Below are positions 12,563-24,438 of a stretch of 64,000 nucleotides of DNA, one piece after another. Under the pieces are notes generated by a model that was not told the DNA's origin, made no database searches, and saw nothing but the letters and a program-made list of their open reading frames with translations. Numbering within the stretch: the first letter of the stretch is position 1; every line of letters starts with the position of its first letter. The translations under genes and the position numbers were made by a program. The DNA comes from Dioscorea cayenensis subsp. rotundata (taxonomy: Eukaryota > Streptophyta > Magnoliopsida > Dioscoreales > Dioscoreaceae), in NCBI RefSeq assembly GCF_009730915.1, contig NC_052471.1:29918185-29982184 (forward strand), read 5' to 3'.

Positions 12563-12962
12563 GATTTAAGCTCTCAACAAGATTCACTCAACATTCCCTC
12601 TTGTTTTTGTAAAAGCACATATATATAAACAAGTGTTCAGCAATGTGATTTTGTAGGCATGGTCTTCTTCCTCTTAGAATGCTGCTTCTCTTAAAACATT
12701 TTTATCAAGGCAACATAATAATATTTATTTATATTCATGGTTTCTGTTTTTCTTGTTTCTTTTTCTTGTAATTTATTTATGTTTTAAATGGAATTGTTAA
12801 AATGTAACAGTTTATACAATGAAAAATCTGGTTTCTTTCTGTTTTTTGTTTTTTAATTTTTTGGCATATAGATGAATTTTTGTTTCTTTATAAAAATATA
12901 TAGATGAATTTCAATTCTATAAAATATTTAAATTTTTTAAAAATTCCGAATTATATATATGA

Positions 12963-13165
12963 TTAAAAAAAATTATGTTTAGTCTTTTCTTTTGCTCTCC
13001 CTCTTGGCTCGGGAAGGCCTTTGCTCTCAGCCGTTAGTCTTTGTTGTCCCAATTTTTCCTCCTTCTGGTTGTTGGTTTTTGTCCTTCTTTTTTTCCTCAT
13101 TTCCGGTGAGAGATTGTTGGGATTTTTAAGTTTGTATTGTCTTGTTTTTTTTAATAAAATAAATA
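12963..13165 (+). mobile_element. Possible LINE 3' tail fragment
   Basis: A T- and G-rich stretch ends in TTTTTTTTAATAAAATAAATAATAATTTATT. This resembles the tails near 43500-43610, 57420-57520 and 60100-60190, which also end in AATAAA-T and TTTATTTATTTT before an A-run. It lies between the PMT stop and the next gene. The call is weak because AT-rich 3' sequence can look alike. The rest of 12563-13352 holds PMT 3' UTR and the STK19 leader, with a telo-box at 13303-13310. Confidence 0.3.
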
Positions 13166-13352
13166 ATAATTTATTCACTATATATATATATAAATTATGC
13201 TTAATAATAAATAAATAAAAGCACACATCTTTTTCGTATATAAATAACTGAAAATAACGAGAGCGCGCGCCCAAATCCATCTTCTTCAATCCGGAGGAAT
13301 TCTAGGGTTTGGAGCTTGGAACGAAAAGGAGCTGGGGTGGTGGTATACTTCA

Positions 13353-15218
13353 ATGGCGGAAACGTCGAATGCGAGGAAACGAGCGAGAGACGAGGAGAAA
13401 AACGGTGCCGGTGGAGAATATTATGGGGAATCCCTAGGTTTTGATTCCGTTCTTGATTTCTCTTTGATGTTTTGATAGATCGATTGAATTCGACGAATTT
13501 GGCTTCATTTATTTTGTTTATTATATCATTTGGACACAGAGAACAATCTGGTTTTCTGTGATACGTTGATAGCTCTCAGAATGATGCGTGCTCAGTTCCC
13601 AAAAATTGAAAAGGTGAGCTGTTGGACTCTTCTTCCTGTTTCATGCTATTGCATCTCGTTGATTCTTAGTAGTATGTTGTTCCTTTCAGGTCTCTATGCA
13701 ACCTTTCATCTTGCGCTCGCAATTGTATAGTAGTGTCAAGGACAGGACGCAGGTGGATAGGGATCTGGAGGTTAGGTTTCCATCTTCTTGTTCTATTTTT
13801 GTTCTAAAGACACATTCTTGTTGCTATTCTCCAAAAGAATGGGCCGCAAGTTCAAATACCATTGCCCCATAATTGGTAATGATTTCCATTGTAAATTTAT
13901 TGCAACAATGGTAAACTGCTCCTGCTGCTTTAGAAAGAATCAGAATTGTATGTAAGAGCCATAAGATGATTCAGTTTGTGGTCTTATGAACTGTCTTACA
14001 ACCTTGGCTTCATTTTTATGTGGCTGTTTTGTATTGTAGCTAGGAGAAATTTGGAATTTAGAGAGGCTGTGAAGAATATTGGCATAACCCTTGTACATGT
14101 TAACATTGCTTGATATGTTTTTTACTTTCAGAAAGTGAACTTTTTCTTTTCTTTTCTTTTGTATCATGCAGTCTCTGAAGAAAGAGAAAATAGTGCTTTT
14201 GTTTAAACTAAATACTGGGCAGGACGATCATGCTATAATGTTCATGGATGATTATCTTAAACAGGTAAATGGTGTTTACACTTGTTTTTATTTTTTATTC
14301 TTTTAAGTGCCTTTCAATAGTGGATATCTAGATGAGAGCTTTTAACTTCAGTAATCCGGGGGAAACAGGTTGAAAATCTGCAAGGAAAAAGATAATGGAA
14401 GATGACTAAAGTTTAGTTTGTTAAACCCAAATATTCATATATTTACTGATCTTGGTATGAACAACAAACACCATTTTCAAACCCCAGAACGTATAACCTT
14501 TAATTCCTAATGAATGTGTGAACTCTTGAAAAGATTTCCTTCTTGTAATTGTAAAATACTGATAAAACTCTCCGATAATTTTGGAATGCTCTACCTATAA
14601 TGTCTTCTTCAAGCTTTCAAAAGATACTGACTTGGCAGAGTAGATGAAGTTTGAATATCCATACACCAATGGTTGTATCTCATTTACCTCTAGATGAACT
14701 AGATTTATATTAGATGAACTGAATTAATTCCTTTTTGTTTTTTTGATAAATGTGAACAAGCCACAACCCTCATTGTTGTGAGACTAGGTTGAACCCTCAA
14801 CCTCTCATTTTGGAGGGAAATTGAATTAGTTCATAAATCATTTATGGAGTTGCACTTGATATAAGTTGCGAGAACTGACTAGTGATTCTGGTTTATTTTG
14901 TACCCCATATTAAGACTAGAAATTTCTTCTCATTTTTAGACCAAATCATCCATGTTGTTAATCTAACCCACAGAACGTGCAAGGGTTGCTCTTTGGTTTG
15001 ATTTGCTTTCCTTAATTTTGTATGCCATCTTCTTTTCCAAAACATATGCATTTTTCCAAACTAGTGCAATTGTGCATTAGTTTGTTAAGTATAATATGAA
15101 ATTTTTATAGACGGAAAGATGGCACCACAACAGAACTTTCAACATAATTAATCCTGAAAAAGGGTGCCAGTTCAATGTCTCTGACTATAGAATTTTTTAG
15201 TGGATACCATTTTGATAC

Positions 15219-15259
<41 letters not shown>

Positions 15260-17379
15260 AGTTCAACTAATAGGCGCTCCCAAGGATTGCTCTGGGTTAC
15301 AGAATTCCACACATCTTTAAACCACTGGGACATCTGATCTCCGTATTCTTGTTTCAACTTATTACCTTTCTACATTGAACACAGTAGACTTATATTTATG
15401 ACTTAAAATCTTACGATGGGACTTATTATGGTTGTATATAGATGTCATTTTCTGTGAAGCGGTTGGGGCAAAATGATAATACAGAGGTTTTTGAGTGGTT
15501 CGAGCAATATGTTATTGAGTCAAAATTGGGCGACAGCATACAACATGAGGAATTGGTAAGTCTATTTTATCCTTTGGTTGATTTTTTTTGTTATTAGCAT
15601 TTGAAAATTAAGTTTTGGGCTATTCCTTGGTTTGATGAATGATTATTTCAGTTCATGCTTTGCACATTTTTTATTTGTTAAATAATTTCCACGTATAGTT
15701 TGATATCATATCCTAGAAATAGTAATTCATGGCATGATTTTCATGCCAACTCTTCCTTTTATGCTTAAACTTTTCATTTATTGGGTATCATTTTTCTTTA
15801 CAGTTTGGTGCTCTTTGATGCATTGCAGTGCTCACTTTTATCCTATGGAGGCAGAGTCAAAGATGAACATGTAACTTTTTTGATCAATGCTGGTCTTCTT
15901 GTAAGTAAATCTGTAAGATGGCAGTTATCGAACAACTACCCTGTATGGTATTGGTTACCTGTTGTTCTTGTTACTGGGATTATACATGCTTCTGTAAATG
16001 CAAAGTATAAATGAAGAGTAATTGTGGTGTTTTGCTTAAGGTTGCATTAGGGGTCAAGATGGCATATCAGACGATCTTCCTGACTGTAGGGAGCATTAAC
16101 AGTTTGGCTATATTAATAGCATGACCTGAATAGCCTCAAATAACCTGTAACTAAAATTTTTAAATTAAGAAATGCGTATTTGTTTAGCTTTATATGCTGA
16201 TGACCTGAACTACTTCTAATGAGATTTGACATTATGCTATCACAGTTTTAACCAATAATCTCATGTATGTGAGTTTGATCTAATGACCTTGAGGACTGCT
16301 TGATTTTTTTATGTCATATTCAATTTTGGTTACGGCCAAATATTGATATAAAATTATTTTGTATCATTCCTTTTGGTAACTACACTGACTTGGTCACTGA
16401 CGGGATGCTTAGTGGCATTTTGTGTTAAGTTCTTTGGCAATTGATTTCTAGTCAACTGTCAAGTTCAATTATTGTCTCTGTGTTTGCATCTTGTGCCTGG
16501 ATGAAAAGAAAACTATTTGCATCACTTAATTAAGCTCTTCGTAAAATCCCCTAATGGGTCCAGCTATGTTGTCTTCCTAGCAAATAGCAATTGGAGTTTG
16601 TAGAGTGAAAAGCAGATGCTATTGTTTTTTCTTATATTATTCTAAATTTATTTAGATGGGCCATAAATTAATATTCTTCCACTGTAAATTCACATCCTTA
16701 TCTGAAGTTTGATAAATTATATTGTAGACACGTCAGCTGATTGATCCAAACTTGTACTGGTTTTCAATTCCAAATATCGGGTCCATTCTGAAGGGTCTTT
16801 CACAGGTACATTCTCCAGGGAATAGAATTTCATTTTCTTTACTTGGCATGCAGCGTACTATAATTTTTATGTTATTTTTGTTTTGCTGAATGATAATTTC
16901 TCCCTGGTAAAAGATTATTCCAATCAGGAAAATTGCCTCCTATTGTGATTATTTACATTTTCTGTGTGAATTATCAAAAAAATTTTGTTTGTTTATTTAT
17001 TTATTTATTTGAGAAGCTAAAACTTTCAGTAACATGTTCCTTTAAAACCTTTCAAGAGGCATAAAGTTTATGCTCTGTTTATAATTCCTGCAATCAAGTA
17101 TGTTGGCGTTACTGAGATAAATTTAATGAAGAATCTCAACTGTATTTTCTTTCTCATCTATAACCATAAATTTTTAATTACTGACAGGGAAGAAAAGAAC
17201 TCCTTTCATTTTTAAACCGTAGAAAGTACAAGGAAATGCTACTTGCTCCACTGGAGAAGAAGCGCTTGCGATTATCACCACTTGATATGCGGTTTCATCT
17301 AAGAGATCTCATTGGGTCTGGACACCTCAGAACTGTTCAAACACCCACAGGGTTACTGGTGAGGGTGTCAAAAGATTAA
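13353..17379 (+). CDS. STK19-family winged-helix protein
   Basis: Eight exons join in frame with GT-AG introns: 13353-13437, 13540-13613, 13690-13770, 14172-14264, 15442-15555, 15829-15900, 16728-16805 and 17188-17379, giving 262 residues against about 254 in the human protein. Matches to human STK19 include KDRTQVDRDLE, the INAGLLT segment, GRKELLSF with RKYKEMLL, and the LRDLIGSG ending. No protein-kinase motifs are present. Human STK19, once called a kinase, is now described as a DNA-binding winged-helix protein acting in transcription-coupled nucleotide excision repair; a nuclear repair role in this plant is inference. The N-terminal 25 residues are basic and poorly conserved. Exons 1 and 2 join at a split Glu codon. 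A strong GTAAGT follows 2 nt after the stop codon. Confidence 0.88.
15222..15256. repeat. (AT)n microsatellite in STK19 intron 4
   Basis: About 15 AT units lie within the 1.2-kb intron. The flanking intron sequence is otherwise unremarkable. Confidence 0.9.
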
Positions 17380-20340
17380 GTGTAAGTTACTTTCAGTCTA
17401 AAATGGTTAAATGTCTGACTTTCAATTCGAATCATTTGTGATGGGACACTGAAAATAGGTTTATGCTTATGTGCATTTTTCCTGATCTTCTTTATTGTAA
17501 TGTTTCTATGTCTGCTGGGAAGTACGATGGTTGATTATCTGGACAGCATGAGTCATTAAGAAAATACCACAACCTAAGACACAAGATTATGCAGCATTTA
17601 TGCTATATTTTGTGATCACTATCCAGCACATTTCCTTAGATGCCAGTTTATTCAGCAGTAACATTACAACCCATTTGGTGCAAGATTACATTCTCCAAAG
17701 GCGTTTTCAGGAAAAGCAATTAATGTCTGATTTCTCGGTTGCAGCTGGTGTTAAATTTGAAAGTGTCATGTTTTATTGTATCTGGCATACAAATATTTTG
17801 TCTACATCGGCCTTCGTGTTCCTATTACGGATTCATCAGTTAAACTCCAAAATTCATGTAAAATGTATTTCATGGCCAAGCGTTGACCTCTTCTTGAACC
17901 ATATCTGATCATTCATTTATGGAATCATCTTTTTGCCCCCATTCTTTTCTGTTTGAATCTATTCATATTGTATTTGCTTCATTCAGTTGAGTTGTAGTAT
18001 ATTGTTATTTTTTTCAATGGCACAGAAAAAAATGAGGCAGTATGGCATATTTTCCTTGAGCTTGATATCATTTCTTGGAAGCAACAAAATGATTATCTCC
18101 GATTTTTTTCAGCCCCTAGAAAATAAAAATCAAAACCTATGCTACTTGTCATTGTCATTTACTATGCATCAGTCACAACCATTTTGCTTTTATGATGAAT
18201 ATTATTGATGACAATACATAAATAATTCATAGCCATGGTACACAAGCTTCTATCAAATTTAGTGACTGGTTTGTGACAGTACAATGTTACCTCTTTTTAG
18301 CATGACTAGTTCACAAACAATAAATGGCATTTAGCATGCTGTTACTATCATCAACTTGTTTGCTATTGCCTCAAATAAGGAGTAATTGAGATCTTAAACT
18401 ACTATTCAAAATGTTCTGCAAAGTGTTTCACATGTCTATTCTTGTCGATGGCTATGTTTAAGTATTATCTCATGATGAATTTTTATTGTGTTCATTGTCC
18501 ATATATAGTCCCTTTTTTTCACTAAATGTTTTTATTTTTTATTTTTTGTTGATCAGGAAGTAGGGTTCCATCTTTCAATTACTCCGACTTTTTAACTTGT
18601 ACCATCAACTTTGATAGCTCTTCATTCTTGAGTATTGAACTCAGTCTACTTTTGATTCCTCCAGACTTTTTGCTGAGTAGTTGTAACTATGATAACAAAT
18701 ATGTTGACATTTTCATTTGTTCGTCTTTTTGGTTTATATCTCAATTATTGCAGAGAGTTTCAATTTTTCGTATATCATCTTTCTCCATATGCAAAAGGTT
18801 TGTGTGCTCACCCACTAAGCTCCTACTTGCTTGTGTTTTTGGATGATTGCTTATGCCACTCTATTTTAAATACATTGGAAATTTTATAATCTAAGTTATG
18901 ACAATGCGTATTTTCTGTTATCTCTCATAATCAGAAACAGGACTGATTAGTTTTCAGTGCTGTTCCTATCTGCTTACCTTATGTTATTACATAATTTTTC
19001 AGATTGGACACTTTTTATGGTGGTTGCAATCAGCTTATTTCATATTGCAGTCGTTCAATGAATTCAGCCGATCATTGACATGTTTCTTCAAAGGTAATCC
19101 TTATCTTTACTTAATTCTCTATCAGAATCTTCTGTCCAATTTGTCATTTAGATATGTTCGATAAGTTTATGTTTGGCTGTAAAGGTAGTAAACAAGTACA
19201 TAAAAAATGTATAAAACTCCTACCTTCAATCGGTATATTTGTAATAATGTTAATAACCTATAGTAAACAGAAAACCTAATCAATTATATATGCCAACTAG
19301 TTTATATTTACCTTTGGAATAAAATCTCTGTGATTAGAGTAGTTAGAATTTTTCAATAATACTTTTTTTAAAAATTTATTTACAAGGCAGAGCACTAGCA
19401 TTGCTCATTTTGAATTCACGCAAATGTAACGCGTGTTTTCTTGTCTTTCTTCTTTGTTCTGTGTGTTTCTCCGCCGATAAAACAGTATCTATACTTAAAA
19501 ATATTTTATTTTCTAGATTACGAATCTTGGCTTTCTTTGCTCACATGTTTCAAGGTTGAGTGTGATACATCTCCAATCACTTAAACATCCTCTTCAATGG
19601 CCCTGAGATTTGCTCCAACTTGTGAAGCAACAAATTTGACATCTATCTAAACAATCCTCTCCTTTGTCCTATTGCATGTTTAATTTACTTCACTTCTCTT
19701 CCTGCTGATTATTTTAACAGAGCTTTATGATAATCCAATTGTTTTATTTCAAGACGAAAGTTTTGTCGATTTATAACTGAAAATGACCCATGACTTAAAC
19801 ACATTTGGCTTCATGTCCTGATTGGTAAGCCAATCACATAACTGCTAATTATTGGTGTTAACATTGCCCATGCTTGTAGACAACCATTTGCCACACTTTC
19901 AAGCCATCACACACAAATTATCTACACTCACTGATGCTCTCAACTTATATACATTTTCATTACTACCGTTTCTCTATTTGTTATCTTGTAGTATGATAAC
20001 GATGACGAACAAACAAACGATAAGATATTTGTGAACTTTATCCTGCCACGTAAACGTTACTCATACTGTTTTTACTGTTTTTTAATTTATCTAACACTGT
20101 TTTGTGTCGATTTTATTCCATTTGTATGGTGTCAACAGGTGGATCGATTAGTGTATATCGGTTCAAGCTAATAAAAGTTACGTCGAATTCACAAGTCGTT
20201 ATGAAGATTGTCGATTTTAGGAAGAGTGATAGTACTAGAGAGCATGACCCCATTGTAACGTGTGTATTTAAGAGCCAAAGGATGCTCTTTTGTTTATCTA
20301 TTTTACAAAAGCATTGAATTGATTGTTAGATTGATGGACA
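17380..20340 (+). other. STK19 3' region with possible UTR introns
   Basis: GTAAGT at 17382, just after the TAA stop, is a good donor. A possible small exon lies at about 19051-19094, between ATTGCAG and GTAATCC. Another candidate acceptor, TCAACAG, ends at 20139, followed by about 200 bp reaching a likely transcript end near 20330. These would be untranslated exons. Apart from these, the span is AT-rich with no coding region or repeat recognised. Unspliced 3' UTR is the alternative. Confidence 0.35.
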
Positions 20341-20346
20341 ATGAAC

Positions 20347-20348
<2 letters not shown>

Positions 20349-20384
<36 letters not shown>

Positions 20385-21257
20385 TGTATGTTTAATAGGT
20401 GAGTTAGAGAAGAATAATGTATGCAACTTGATTTTGAGGCTTTTCTTTGATTTGATGTTGAAGGACAGTATGATTGAGCAATGAATATGCTATTCATGTT
20501 GGAAAACTTCATTATATTATAATAATTATAATAATAATAATAATTAATTTGAAGCCTTGTTTAGAGCTTTTTGTTTGTTATAACATGTCTGATAACATGC
20601 TTGGATTTGCAATGAATATTGAGGAAAAAGGATCTGGAATTTCTTTTTACTTGGATACAAGCATCATTTATATCATTTTTTTTTTAGTTTGTCCATCATT
20701 ATGCAAACATTCATGCAAGTGAATGATTTCTTGCTTGTCAAGCACCGAATATATATATATATATATATATTGATAGTACTTCAAACCGATTAATTTAAAA
20801 TAGAAAACTACTATATAAAGACATAATTAAATATAAATATTTTTTTAACATAGAAAAATATTTTTAAATATATAAGCCAAAAAAATTTTAATTATTAATG
20901 ATCTCTTAAATTATTTTGTATACTGTATCTCATTGAAGAGACAGGTTGAAAAGACGGATTTAAATCTCCATTCATATAAATATTTTTGTACAAATTTTTG
21001 ATGTGATTTGTCTTTGTTTTGTTAAAAAAAATTTTAATTTTTTATTACAATAGGTCTGTGTCTCGCAAGTTATTCTAGCATGAGAGATGATTTTATTTTA
21101 AAATTCATAATTATAAAACATGTGTGAAATATCACTTCTCAAATGACAATTATATAATTTAAATTTTTACTGCCTTGCATTTTCTTACTAACAGACAATC
21201 AAATATTGCTAAAAATTGACCCATTTCCCAGTTTTCTAGAAACAAACACACACAAAA
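20349..21257. other. AT-rich intergenic DNA with (AT)n and (ATA)n runs
   Basis: Microsatellites occur at about 20349-20379, 20518-20545 and 20749-20771. No gene or element ends were recognised before the MULE duplication at 21258. Confidence 0.7.
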
Positions 21258-21266
21258 TTAATCAAG
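21258..21266. repeat. Left 9-bp target-site duplication of MULE copy B
   Basis: ATTAATCAA directly precedes the GGGAAAATTAC terminus and matches 24172-24180 exactly. Confidence 0.9.
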
Positions 21267-24171
21267 GGAAAATTACTGTTCATCCCTCGTAATTTTCAAA
21301 ACTTCCCAAAAACCCCCTCCTACTTTTGCACACCCCGGACATCCTTTCGTAATTTTCATAACTTCCCTTTTACCCCCTACCGTTCACTTCAAATGGGTCC
21401 ATGTTGTGAAATCCCATTTTTGGCCCTGAAAATAGTGGGAAAGGAAAGCGCCAAATCACATCATGTTCAACCTTTTGAAGGGCTTTCTACTTGGTTTAAC
21501 GTTTAAATATTTTACTAATATGTTTAATAATTGTCATATCCAGTGTAATACTTCCCATCTCCGTTTAACGTTATCTTTACATGTATAACTATTCATATTA
21601 GCATGTAAATTCTCAAAGTCTCTCGTAAAAGCGGTGATCTTTTTCGTTTGATCGAATTCTTTGGCCGGTGTGCGTGGCGGTGGCGAGGGTTATGGTATCC
21701 CGTGCATAAGAATTAATGACGGCATTAAAATTTATGCACGGTAACATAATTTTCCGAACGTAAATGTACACAACTACAACGTAAATTAAACAATGAAATG
21801 AAACTGAATGAAATTTAACCTGCCTTACAATTGAAAACAAACAAACTTTACATTGAGATATACTAGTTATTGATGGGCAACTTCCCATATTTATTTAAAC
21901 AATGAATGCATTTAGTTAAACAGAGGCAATGTTATTTTTAAAGCGGGATTTTTCACCGTATTTTTGAAATATTTAAAACCGATGTTTAAACGATATATAG
22001 TATATTTAAACAATGAAAGTGAAATGTACACAATTAGAGCGTAAATTAAACAATGAAATGAAAGCGAATGGAATTTAACACTGCTTTACTGATTCAAAAC
22101 AAACAAAATTTACATTAACATATACAAGTCATGCTCTTCGAACACGAAAACAATGAATTGAATTTGTCCAGGATTTACATTCGAAAATAAAATTGACATT
22201 CGGATATACGGAGACATGTTCTTGAAAAAAACAAAAATTTAACCCGCTTGTGACGACCCCTTTGTCATGGACGCCGTGCCGCCTCCCTCCTAAGTATGCG
22301 GGTAACATACCGTAATCCCGAGGTAAGGAACATCCGTCATGCTGGTAGCCATAACTTCTCACCCCAAAGTAATTGCTCGATAAAGCGCATGAGCGAGAGC
22401 AGTGCAATCGGCGCTTCCTTGTTTGGCGTGGGGTTTCTATGTCGTGCACGCAGTGGGTACTTTTGCTCGTCACGACTCGCCCGAACTCCATATCGACACA
22501 ATTGTCGAATAGATTCCACTGCTCGAGATATGCAAGTCGAGATTAGAATAACGATTTAAATACCAAGCAGGATATTAATAGGACATAACTAAAGAACTTA
22601 CCATGTCCAATGGCGTCCTTATCGTACCGGACATGAAGAATAATGCTGTATTCTTGTTTTATCATTGTCGGGGACGACGACATGGAAGTGGCCATTCATG
22701 ATTATCGGGAGGATGACAATTTGAACTTCATGCGATTTCGTGCACGACATCCCCGATCATAGCCATGATATTGTGTCATGCGTCGTCTGCTTGGACATAA
22801 GCAGTATAGCGATCCGGTGATGGGCGCTGCTTGTAAGGATATGGCTCTTTGCTCGGCGACTTTTTGTATTATGCATACTGGCGTCCATCACATCATCGAT
22901 GACCATCTCCTTCCCCTCAAGCGGCGTGTATAATTTGTCGGCGTGTGGTGCTCGGCGTCGTTCTTCCATGACAGATCTTTGAGGTTAAAGCGATATGAGA
23001 TATAATTAGACCATATTAAAAAAATATTTAAATGATATTATCAATTGTTACATGATATTATATATAATTAAATGTTAAGTAGACAAATTAAATGATAACA
23101 TAAAAGGTATTAAACACTATTAGGTAATTGTTAAACACTATAATAAAACCTTTAAACAATATCATAAAAAAACTTTACACTTACGATCCATAGAGCGGTT
23201 GAGGGAAGATCCTCATCAACTCCTGCTTTCGTATTTGTTAAAACGACTCGAGGCCAACCCATTTCTTCTTCTTGAATAAAAAGCTTTCCGAGTCAGTCGG
23301 TCAAGTTTTGATTGGCCTTGATCATCTCTCTCGTTTAAACGGTAAACTCTCAGTTATTAAACAGAGATATAAAATGTTAAACAGAGACCCATTTTGTTAA
23401 AGCGAGGCGAGAATACTTAAAGCGAGGGACAACAAATGTTAAAGCGTAACATCTCATTTCTTAAGCGTCAACCTCGTTTGTAAAAGCGCAACCATATCAA
23501 GCGAAGCGGAAATGTACATTATAAATATTACATAAATCATAACAATCGAAAAAACTAATTCGATAGTGTATACATACGAAAATGCAAAACAAAAAAAAAC
23601 CCGAGTAGAAATCCCCTACGAGACTTCAATATCTTCCAACAAAAGCAGGGAGCACAAAAACAAAACCCGAAAAAAATCTTTCTTTGTAATGAGCAGTTAA
23701 CATAAAAACCATACTCAATACCTTAGATTTCAAAGCTCGATGAAATGCCAACTAGTTGCATGGGGACTTCTCCTTGAGATACCGGTGGAAAGGGAAAAAG
23801 GCGATGAAATGCCGATTACGGAGGCTTGGCGGTAGAGACAACTTTCGGAGCAGACTTGAAATGGAAAAGGCGAAGGCGTGAGTTGAGAAAAAGCAATTAA
23901 ACGGCTCCAATAAATTCAGTCTCTCGGGGTTACCCTACGGGAAAAACCGCCCACTTCCTCTCGAAATCGCTGAGATGACTGCGAGTCACGACTCCCCATG
24001 CAGGGCATTTTTCGTCCAAAAATTTGAAACTCACTCCGTTCACATCCGTTACAGGGTTTGGGGGTTTGAAAAACATAGAGTTTAAAAGAAGGGGGATTTT
24101 GGGGATTTCAAAACTAACGGGGTGTTTTTGGCAATTTTACAAACTTAAAGGGTTTTTTTGGCAATTTCCAC
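21267..24171 (+). mobile_element. Mutator-like element, copy B, internally deleted, 2.9 kb
   Basis: Both termini match copy A, and ATTAATCAA flanks the element on both sides. The left ~490 bp correspond to the left end of copy A. The interior then jumps to sequence matching A from about 3212 onward, including the antisense Ulp1-like remnant. It next jumps from about A 4540 to A 6715 and runs on to the right end. A block near 21765-21895 is repeated near 22005-22135. All transposase sequence is gone, so it would have needed an autonomous relative to move. It ends 163 bp before the NAC TATA box. Exact duplications suggest insertion more recent than its internal decay, or sequence errors inside it. 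Confidence 0.9.
22263..22970 (-). pseudogene. Ulp1-like (C48) cysteine protease remnant in MULE copy B
   Basis: Minus-strand frames show LEGKEMVIDDVMDA near 22880-22925. An IIMNGHFHVVV segment near 22675-22715 is the probable catalytic-His region. After a GTAAGTTC donor near 22600, a last-exon block carries ETPRQT near 22430 and RFIEQLLWGEKLWLPA near 22345-22390. That block resembles the Gln and Cys active-site end of Ulp1 proteases. It is less damaged than copy A but still frameshifted, so no protein is expected. Ulp1-like proteases process SUMO-type modifiers; what captured MULE versions do is unknown. Confidence 0.6.
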
Positions 24172-24180
24172 ATTAATCAA
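24172..24180. repeat. Right 9-bp target-site duplication of MULE copy B
   Basis: ATTAATCAA follows CAATTTCCAC and is identical to 21258-21266. Confidence 0.9.
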
Positions 24181-24342
24181 TCAGTAAAGAATTATTTGAT
24201 CTTTTAATAGATTGTCATGAAACAAACATAAGAAGCCTAGAGATGAAGTTTAGATAAAGTTTATAAACAATTAATTATGAATGGTTGCTTTCACCATGAC
24301 CTAATTAACTATGTAGCTAGCTATATACCCTTTGTGTGTTCA

Positions 24343-24353
24343 TATATATAAAA
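24343..24353 (+). promoter_or_regulatory. NAC gene TATA box
   Basis: TATATATAAAA lies 86 bp upstream of the chosen ATG, a normal distance for a short plant leader. Only about 160 bp separate it from the end of MULE copy B, so upstream regulatory DNA is displaced by 2.9 kb. Confidence 0.6.
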
Positions 24354-24438
24354 GGTGAACAAACACTTGGATGTTTGAGAGCTTTGAGTGAAACATCATT
24401 AATTGATATTCAAAACCTTTTGTTTAGAGACCTTAATT

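Noticed and set aside
13840-13880. AAGTTCAAATACC resembling a tRNA T-arm
   Set aside because: No acceptor stem, D-arm or anticodon arm can be folded around it; it lies in an STK19 intron.
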